This document shows positions 58,835 to 64,000 of a DNA stretch of 64,000 nucleotides, piece after piece. This DNA comes from Sorangium cellulosum (GTDB taxonomy: Bacteria; Myxococcota_A; Polyangia; Polyangiales; Polyangiaceae). The DNA is taken from NCBI RefSeq assembly GCF_002950945.1, contig NZ_CP012673.1, positions 1-64,000 of the forward strand. The letters are read 5' to 3'. A program made the translations under genes and the position numbers. The first letter of the stretch is position 1. Each line of letters starts with the position of its first letter. Under the pieces are notes generated by a model. That model was not told where the DNA came from and did no database searches. It worked only from the letters and a program-made list of their open reading frames with translations.

Positions 58835-59848
58835 TCAGAACCGCACGAGCAACCGCGAGCCGAGACCTCCCGGCGACGGCGAGAGCGAGAGCTCCGCCGT
58901 CGGCTGCTTGTTGCCGGTCGCAGGCGGCGCCTGCCCGGAAGGGCTCAGCAGGAGCAGCGTGACGCCGGCGCCGATCCCGACGAGCCCGACGCCGGCGAAG
59001 ACGCTGGCGAGGGTCGAGGCGGTCGAGCCGGTACGGTAGTCGTCGGCGAGCTCCGGCGGGCACACGTAGGTGCCCCCGGCGCGTGTGCACCCGTCCTCGA
59101 CGGCCGACAGCGCGCTCGCGCGCACGGCGGCGGCAACGACGGTCGCGATCGCGCCCGCGCCGCCGACGCCGAGCGCGACGTAGCCCGCAACGCGGTAGCC
59201 GCTGGGCGAGGACGAGCCCGCCGGCGGGGCCACGTCCTGCGCGGCGCGCGGGCCGGGCGGCGCCGGGACGGTGAGCGTCACGACCCGGTGGGCGCCGGGC
59301 GTGAGATCCACGCGCTCGGTGATCGGCGCGGCGCCGCCGTAGAACAGCTCGACCGTGTGCAGGCCGAGATCGCGCTCCAGCTCGACGCCGAGCAGCCTCG
59401 GATCGATGGGCTTGCCGTCCAGCGCCACGCGGACGTTCGGGGTCCGCTCGGCGCCGCGCACCTCCAGCTTCAACGTCGCGACCTTGTCGCTCAGCGCACG
59501 GAAGCGGCTCTCGGCGTCCTCGCTCCATCCGGCGTACTTCGCCTCCGTGGACTGGAGCGCGGCGCGCCGGAGATCCCACCAGTCCCGCCTCGCCGAGGCG
59601 TAGAGGCCCAGCGCCTCCTCGCACTCGGCGATGTTCCGCAGCGCGCCGAGGCCCTCGGGGTAGACCTCCAGCGCGCGCCGGAAGGCGAGGATCGCGGGCT
59701 CGCACTGGCCGGCGCTCCGCAGCTCGCGGCCGCGGGCGAACAGCGTCTTCGCGTCCTCCTCGGCGCCGGCGGCGCGCGCGGGCGCGGGCGCCGCCGCGAG
59801 CAGGGCGGCGCCCGCGAGCGCGAGGAGGTGTCGCTCAAAGGATCTCAC
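58835..59848 (-). CDS. Exported TPR-PEGA-like membrane protein
   Basis: 337 residues with a GTG start at 59848 that overlaps the end of the kinase gene by 14 bases; AAGGAG lies about 10 bases upstream. A signal peptide (LALAGAALLAAAPAPARA) is followed by TPR-like helices (DAKTLFARGRELRSAGQCE, RRALEVYPEGLGALRN) and a PEGA-like beta domain (NVRVALDGKPID...VDLTPGAHRVVTL). Two hydrophobic stretches follow (about 225-250 and 295-320). Myxobacterial genomes often place such envelope proteins beside Ser/Thr kinases. Coupling to the kinase suggests a joint role, unproven. Confidence 0.82.
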   Translation of the reverse strand: MRSFERHLLALAGAALLAAAPAPARAAGAEEDAKTLFARGRELRSAGQCEPAILAFRRALEVYPEGLGALRNIAECEEALGLYASARRDWWDLRRAALQSTEAKYAGWSEDAESRFRALSDKVATLKLEVRGAERTPNVRVALDGKPIDPRLLGVELERDLGLHTVELFYGGAAPITERVDLTPGAHRVVTLTVPAPPGPRAAQDVAPPAGSSSPSGYRVAGYVALGVGGAGAIATVVAAAVRASALSAVEDGCTRAGGTYVCPPELADDYRTGSTASTLASVFAGVGLVGIGAGVTLLLLSPSGQAPPATGNKQPTAELSLSPSPGGLGSRLLVRF

Positions 59849-61196
59849 TCTTGTCGATCTCCTTGCGGCGAGGGAGGGCAGGCGGGGGCGGCGTCCTCGG
59901 CGCGGTCGTCGCCGTGGCGCGGGGAGCGGCCCTGTCGCCCGCAGGACGGGGCGCGGTCGAGCGCGGCTGCGCGGACGCGGCCGCCGACGCGGCCGCCGGC
60001 GCAGGCGGAGCGGCGGACCCCTGCGCCGCGGCCGGAGGCGCCGCCGCGGAGGCCGCCGCGGGACCTGCTGCGGCCGCGGACGGCAGCTGCGACGGCGGCC
60101 GCGACGCGAGCTCCTGGAGCGCATGGCGCACGCCGGGGGACACGCGCCGCGCCGCTGCGTGCGCCGGGCGCGGCGCATCCAGGAGGCGCGACGCGATGAA
60201 GCTGGCGGCGGCGACCGTGCTCACGCTGGCCACCACCACCGCCGCCAGCGCGGCGACCGGACGCCGCGCCGGCGCGGGCGGCGACGTCGAGAGCGCGGCG
60301 CGGTAGGCGCGGGCCATCTCCCCCACCGACGCGAACCGCCGCGCCGGCTCCTTCGCGAGGGCGCGCGCGAACCAGCCGTCGAGCCCCCTCGGGAGCGACC
60401 GCCGGACGTTCGTGGCAGGCTCGATCTCGCGCGTGTTGATCGCGATGATGATCTCCGCGATGGTGTCGCCCTGGAAGGGCGGCCAGTCCGTCAGCACCTC
60501 GTAGGCGAGCACGCCGAGCGCCCAGATGTCGGAGTGCGCGTCGACCTCGAGCGGCGACGTGAGCTGCTCCGGGCTCATGTAGTTCGGTGAGCCCAGCATG
60601 ATGTGCGCGTCCGTCTCCTGGGGCCGATCCAGGCCGAGATTGCCGCGGGTCGCCTTGGCGATGCCGAAATCCGCGACCTTCACCGCCGGCGCGCCGTCGG
60701 GGTCCTCGAAGATCATCACGTTGGACGGCTTCAGGTCGCGGTGCACGATCCCGAGCTCGTGCGCGACGGTGAGCGCGTCCGCGATCTGCTCGAGCAGGTC
60801 CGCGAAGCGCAGCGGATCGATCGGCCCCTTCTCGGTGACCTCGGCGAACAGCGTCCGTCCCTTCACGTACTCCATCACGAGGTACGGGATGTCGTCGTGA
60901 ACCCCCGCGTCGTACACCGCGACGATGTGCCGCGTGCGCGCGCTCAGGCGGGCGGAGATCTGCGCCTCGAACCGGAACCGCTCGAGGATGGTCCGGCTCC
61001 GCTCCGGGTCGCCGGTGAGCGTGACGCTGAGGAACTTGACGGCGAGCTCGGTCTTGAGGTGCACGTGTGCGGCGAGCCAGACCTCCGCCATGCCCCCGCG
61101 CCCGAGCGGGCGGACCAGCCGGTACTTGCCCTCGACGACCTCGTCCGGCTCGTGCTGCCAGATGTCCGATTCGTCCGCGCCGGGCGCCGTCGCCAT
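59835..61196 (-). CDS. Ser/Thr protein kinase with single membrane helix
   Basis: 453 residues from the ATG at 61196; the frame is open 38 codons further and the true start is not certain. The kinase (about 18-290) has LGRGGMAEVWLAAH, Lys in AVKFLS, GIVHRDLKPSNVMI, VADFGIAK and GSPNYMSPEQ, all intact. A transmembrane helix (AALAAVVVASVSTVAAASFI, about 315-336) follows, then an Ala/Pro-rich periplasmic-side tail ending RRKEIDKSEIL. The last codons overlap the GTG start of the TPR-PEGA gene. Confidence 0.93.
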   Translation of the reverse strand: MATAPGADESDIWQHEPDEVVEGKYRLVRPLGRGGMAEVWLAAHVHLKTELAVKFLSVTLTGDPERSRTILERFRFEAQISARLSARTRHIVAVYDAGVHDDIPYLVMEYVKGRTLFAEVTEKGPIDPLRFADLLEQIADALTVAHELGIVHRDLKPSNVMIFEDPDGAPAVKVADFGIAKATRGNLGLDRPQETDAHIMLGSPNYMSPEQLTSPLEVDAHSDIWALGVLAYEVLTDWPPFQGDTIAEIIIAINTREIEPATNVRRSLPRGLDGWFARALAKEPARRFASVGEMARAYRAALSTSPPAPARRPVAALAAVVVASVSTVAAASFIASRLLDAPRPAHAAARRVSPGVRHALQELASRPPSQLPSAAAAGPAAASAAAPPAAAQGSAAPPAPAAASAAASAQPRSTAPRPAGDRAAPRATATTAPRTPPPPALPRRKEIDKSEIL

Positions 61197-61391
61197 CTCG
61201 TGCGAGCTGACCCGGAGGGTCGTCGGCGTTCGGCGCGAGGCGGCGTCCACGCCTCGAAGGATAGTGGATGCCGCCTGCGGGAACGGCACTATTTGAGGGC
61301 GCGCGCACACAGGACGCCGCGGGATGTAGGCCCGGCGCGCTGCCGTCTCGCGGCGCGCGCGGACCCGGCGCGCGGGGCGCGGGCCGGCCTG

Positions 61392-62381
61392 CTACTCGGC
61401 GGCGTCGGCGAAGAGCTCCGCGGGCGCGGCGTGGGGCAGCGGCGCCGCTGCTCCCACCTCGAGGTCGAGCGCGTCGAGCGCAGCGCAGAGGAGCGCGTGC
61501 ACGCCGGGGACGACGTTGTCGATCGCCGCGTCGGCCTCGCGCGGGTTCAGCCACCAGAACGGGTTCAGCAGCCGGCGGAGATCGCGGTAGGAGCGCGAGG
61601 GGCGGCTCACCTCGACCGTGAACGCGAGCGCGCCGAGGTTCGCGTCGAGCCAGTCGTCCATGTCGCCGACCGTCGGGTACCAGTGCGCCGCTTGCCGGAC
61701 CGCGTAGCGCTCGCGCGGCAGCGCGCGGCAGAAGGCGTCGCCGAGCGCCCGGTACAGCGGCGCGCGCGGGTTCGCCGCGGCCGTGTGCGCCCACGGGTAC
61801 AGCAGGAGGTTGCCGCAGCTGTGGAAGCCGAGCGCGAGCGCGGGCCTCGTCTCCAGCGCGACGTCGCGCAGGGCGCGCGTCTCGGGCTCGGAGAAGGCGT
61901 GGGGGCCCGTGTAGTGCGGCGACCAGCGGAGCCGCGAGCCCGCGAACGGGTGCAGCGGCCGCGTCGAGGACAGCGGCGCGAAGTTCCGGTTCAGGTCCAC
62001 GCCGCGGGCGTTGCACCGCTGGGCCGCCACCCGATCGCTGTCGAGACGCTCCAGGTTCTCCGCCACCGCGTCGGGGTTGACCACCGGCACGACCACGAGC
62101 CGCGCCCGCGCCGCAGCGCCGACGCGCCCGCTCGCCAGGATGGCCCGGACCGCGTCGAGCAACGCCAGCCCGCCGATCAGCTCGACGCCGTGCATGAGCG
62201 ACGTCAGCAGGATCGTCGGCCCGTGCGGGTCGCCGAAGTCATACCGCCGTAACGGTCTCCCGTCCGCGGACGTCCCGACCGTCATCTCCCGTCCACCGTA
62301 GGCGTTCGCCAGGCGGGCCCAGGAGTCGTCAATCCGCGGAAGATCCGCGTAGCGCCCGAGGAGGTGGAGAGAGCATGCCAT
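61392..62381 (-). CDS. M14-family zinc carboxypeptidase
   Basis: 329 residues. The M14 zinc site appears as HxxE in SLMHGVELIGG, with the third ligand His in LGFHSCGNLLLYPW and the catalytic Glu in FTVEVS; the substrate-binding Arg region is RGVDLNRNF. No signal peptide is seen, so it may act in the cytosol, for example on peptidoglycan fragments or side-chain amides; the substrate is unknown. An inverted repeat GTGTC-N8-GACAC lies just upstream of its ATG. Confidence 0.88.
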   Translation of the reverse strand: MACSLHLLGRYADLPRIDDSWARLANAYGGREMTVGTSADGRPLRRYDFGDPHGPTILLTSLMHGVELIGGLALLDAVRAILASGRVGAAARARLVVVPVVNPDAVAENLERLDSDRVAAQRCNARGVDLNRNFAPLSSTRPLHPFAGSRLRWSPHYTGPHAFSEPETRALRDVALETRPALALGFHSCGNLLLYPWAHTAAANPRAPLYRALGDAFCRALPRERYAVRQAAHWYPTVGDMDDWLDANLGALAFTVEVSRPSRSYRDLRRLLNPFWWLNPREADAAIDNVVPGVHALLCAALDALDLEVGAAAPLPHAAPAELFADAAE

Positions 62382-62526
62382 CCCAGTGTCTTTTATGTGA
62401 CACCGGGGTGGCGGTGAACGCCAGCAGATTGAGCCGCCGCGCGGCGTGCGGCGAGGGCGCGTCGGCTTGAACCGCCGCGCGGCGCGGCGGCGAGGGCGGG
62501 GCCGTCGCGCCCGTTGCGTCAGCGCA

Positions 62527-63486
62527 TCAGGGCGACCCCTTCTTCGCCGCCAGGAGGGCGAGGCCCTCGAACAGGAGATGCGCGCCGAGATGGAGGGTCA
62601 TGTCGGCGTGGTCGAGCGCGGGACACACCTCGACGAGATCCATGCCGACCAGGTTGATCCCTGCGAGGCCGCGCAGGAGCTGGATCGCCTCGCGCGAGGT
62701 GAGCCCGCCGGGAACGGGCGTGCCGGTGCCCGGGGCGAAGGCGGGATCGATGCCGTCGATGTCGAACGACAGGTAGACCGGCGCGTCGCCGACGGCGGCC
62801 GCGATCGCGGCGGCGACGGCGCCGGCGCCGGCGCGGTCGATCCGGTCCATGTCGTACATCGTCGCCCCGGCGTGCGCCGCGAACGCGCCCTCCTCGGGGT
62901 GGCCCCACGTCGCGCGGATGCCGATCTGGTGGAGCGCGCCGCGCGCGAGCAGGCCCTCGTCGATCGCGTTGCGGAACGGCGTGCCGTGGTGGAACGGCTC
63001 GCCCCACACCTCCGAGGTGCTCGTGTCGAGGTGGGCGTCGACGTGGACGACGGCGACGGGGCCGTGGTGCCGCGAGAGCGCGCGGAGCACGGGGAGCGCG
63101 ATGGAGTGATCGCCGCCGACGACGAACGGGACGGCGCCCGCCGAGACCACCTCGTCGACCGCGGCCTGGATCAGCTCGCGGACGGACTCGGCATGGAAGG
63201 GAGGGAAGGGCACGTTGCCGCCGTCGAGCACGTCGAGCGCGCGGAACACGTCGATGCGGTGGCCGGGGTGAAACGACTGCACGAGCGCGCTCACGCGGCG
63301 CAGCTCGTAGGGGGCGAAGCGCGCGCCCGGGCGGTACGTGACGCTCCCATCCCACGGGACGCCGAGGAGCACGGCGTCGGCGCCGGCATAGGCCGCGGCG
63401 CCGCCCTCGTGGAACGCCGCGGTCGCGAGGCGGAAGAAGGGGGTTTGCCCGTGCCGCAGGTAGGCGGCTGCACGTTGTTGAGGCAT
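62527..63486 (-). CDS. Agmatinase/arginase-family ureohydrolase
   Basis: 319 residues; TAGGAG overlapping the previous stop serves as ribosome site for ATG 63486. The dimanganese site is intact: VVGGDHSIALP, VVHVDAHLDT and YLSFDIDGIDPAFAPGTGTPVPGG. The motif set and length fit SpeB-type agmatinase (agmatine to putrescine and urea), but guanidinobutyrase and related activities look alike. Eight bases separate it from the upstream acyltransferase gene, so they are likely cotranscribed. Confidence 0.9.
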   Translation of the reverse strand: MPQQRAAAYLRHGQTPFFRLATAAFHEGGAAAYAGADAVLLGVPWDGSVTYRPGARFAPYELRRVSALVQSFHPGHRIDVFRALDVLDGGNVPFPPFHAESVRELIQAAVDEVVSAGAVPFVVGGDHSIALPVLRALSRHHGPVAVVHVDAHLDTSTSEVWGEPFHHGTPFRNAIDEGLLARGALHQIGIRATWGHPEEGAFAAHAGATMYDMDRIDRAGAGAVAAAIAAAVGDAPVYLSFDIDGIDPAFAPGTGTPVPGGLTSREAIQLLRGLAGINLVGMDLVEVCPALDHADMTLHLGAHLLFEGLALLAAKKGSP

Positions 63487-63494
63487 GAGAACTC

Positions 63495-64000
63495 CTAGAG
63501 GCTCAAGAGGTCCACGATGACGGCGCGGGCGCGCTCGGCGAGCTCGGGCGCGCCCCCGTGATCGCCGAGCGGCGGACCGAAGGTGACGAAGGCGGTCGCC
63601 TCGCGGCGGCGAGCGAAGCGGAGGTAGTGGGGGACGAAGGTGTCGTCGCCCGCCCAGCAGAGCGCCGGGTCGTCGTAGGTGACCGCCGCGGGCACGATGG
63701 GGACGCCCGCGATGCGGGCGAGGCCGAAGATGCCTTTGCGGAAGGGGAGGACCCTGTCGGCGCGTGTGGTGGAGCCCTCAGGGAAATTCAGCACCGGGAC
63801 GCCGTGGCGCAGGGCGCGGAGCGCGCCCCGGAGCACACGCGCGCCGCTCGCCGGGCGCGCGCGGTCGACGAGCAGCACGCCGAGCTCGCGCGCGCGGTCG
63901 CCGATGAGCGGCCAGCCGCCGACCTCCTGCTTCGCGATCGCGGTGCACGGGGTGAGCGACGCGAGGACGATCGGGTCGAGGTAACTCACGTGGTTCGCCA
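63495..64000 (-). CDS. plsC: PlsC-type 1-acylglycerol-3-phosphate acyltransferase (partial)
   Basis: The visible 168 codons are the C-terminal part; the beginning lies beyond the window edge. The first residues read ANHVSYLDPIVLASL, the NHxxxxD catalytic motif, followed by VLNFPEGSTTR (motif III) and VPIVPAAVTYDD (motif IV). These are the acyltransferase landmarks that make phosphatidate. Many homologues, including lyso-ornithine-lipid acyltransferases, share them, so the acceptor is uncertain. The stop overlaps the ribosome site of the agmatinase-family gene. Confidence 0.85.
   Translation of the reverse strand, partial: ANHVSYLDPIVLASLTPCTAIAKQEVGGWPLIGDRARELGVLLVDRARPASGARVLRGALRALRHGVPVLNFPEGSTTRADRVLPFRKGIFGLARIAGVPIVPAAVTYDDPALCWAGDDTFVPHYLRFARRREATAFVTFGPPLGDHGGAPELAERARAVIVDLLSL

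Overview
The window reads as a chromosomal segment of a very GC-rich, large-genome myxobacterium, most like Sorangium or another member of the Polyangiaceae. This is inferred from about 70 percent or higher GC, strong third-position GC bias, four eukaryotic-type Ser/Thr kinases in 64 kb, a eukaryote-like PFK-2/FBPase-2, sigma-54, and myxobacterial-style secreted and lipoprotein genes of unknown function. Position 1 is the ATG of dnaA, so the record was probably rotated to start there. dnaN, recF and gyrB do not follow dnaA. No rRNA operon, CRISPR array, insertion sequence or prophage was seen. Almost all of the sequence is ordinary chromosomal coding sequence with short gaps.

Layout. 1-8.2 kb: dnaA, then on the minus strand a 1309-residue kinase/NTPase/TPR regulator and a grpE-dnaK pair behind a recognisable promoter. 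8.4-12.7 kb: argD coupled to a P-type-ATPase-like membrane protein that has lost every catalytic motif, facing a Fur-family repressor. 12.8-21.4 kb: a lipoprotein, an extensin/M15-like secreted protein, hrcA with its own promoter and palindrome, an RluA-family pseudouridine synthase, a receiver protein, a GT39-type membrane glycosyltransferase and a good intrinsic terminator. 21.4-25.4 kb: tetrapyrrole genes (a CobA-HemD fusion and HemB) around a small GYF-like protein. 25.4-31.7 kb: a heterodimeric ABC exporter, a coiled-coil/KOW protein and a double zinc-ribbon protein. 31.7-38.9 kb: a second kinase, a HAD phosphatase with an RlmI-like methyltransferase, an outer-membrane barrel candidate, and Lnt.

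38.9-46.1 kb is a minus-strand housekeeping run (HU-like protein, YbeY, transaldolase, SecA, tRNA-Leu-UAG), followed by a plus-strand receiver protein and a minus-strand Crp-family regulator. 46.4-50.1 kb holds rpoN, with a sigma-54-like promoter in its own leader, and two unrecognised proteins. 50.1-56.6 kb has the bifunctional PFK-2/FBPase-2 with PgeF, a membrane-anchored kinase and a class A penicillin-binding protein with a repetitive cytoplasmic tail. 56.6-64 kb is a minus-strand run: PhoX-like Tat protein, alanine/glycine-rich hydrophobic protein, a PEGA/TPR-like protein overlapping a kinase gene, M14 carboxypeptidase, agmatinase-family hydrolase and a PlsC-type acyltransferase cut by the window edge.

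Together the genes cover replication initiation, protein quality control (GrpE, DnaK, HrcA), protein export and lipoprotein maturation (SecA, Lnt), envelope synthesis (PBP1A, GT39, PlsC), tetrapyrrole synthesis and phospho-signalling. The most unusual items are the catalytically dead P-type ATPase, the kinase fused to a degenerate cyclase-like domain plus NTPase, and the PFK-2/FBPase-2 homologue. Many of the other large open frames on the opposite strand are shadows produced by the codon bias.
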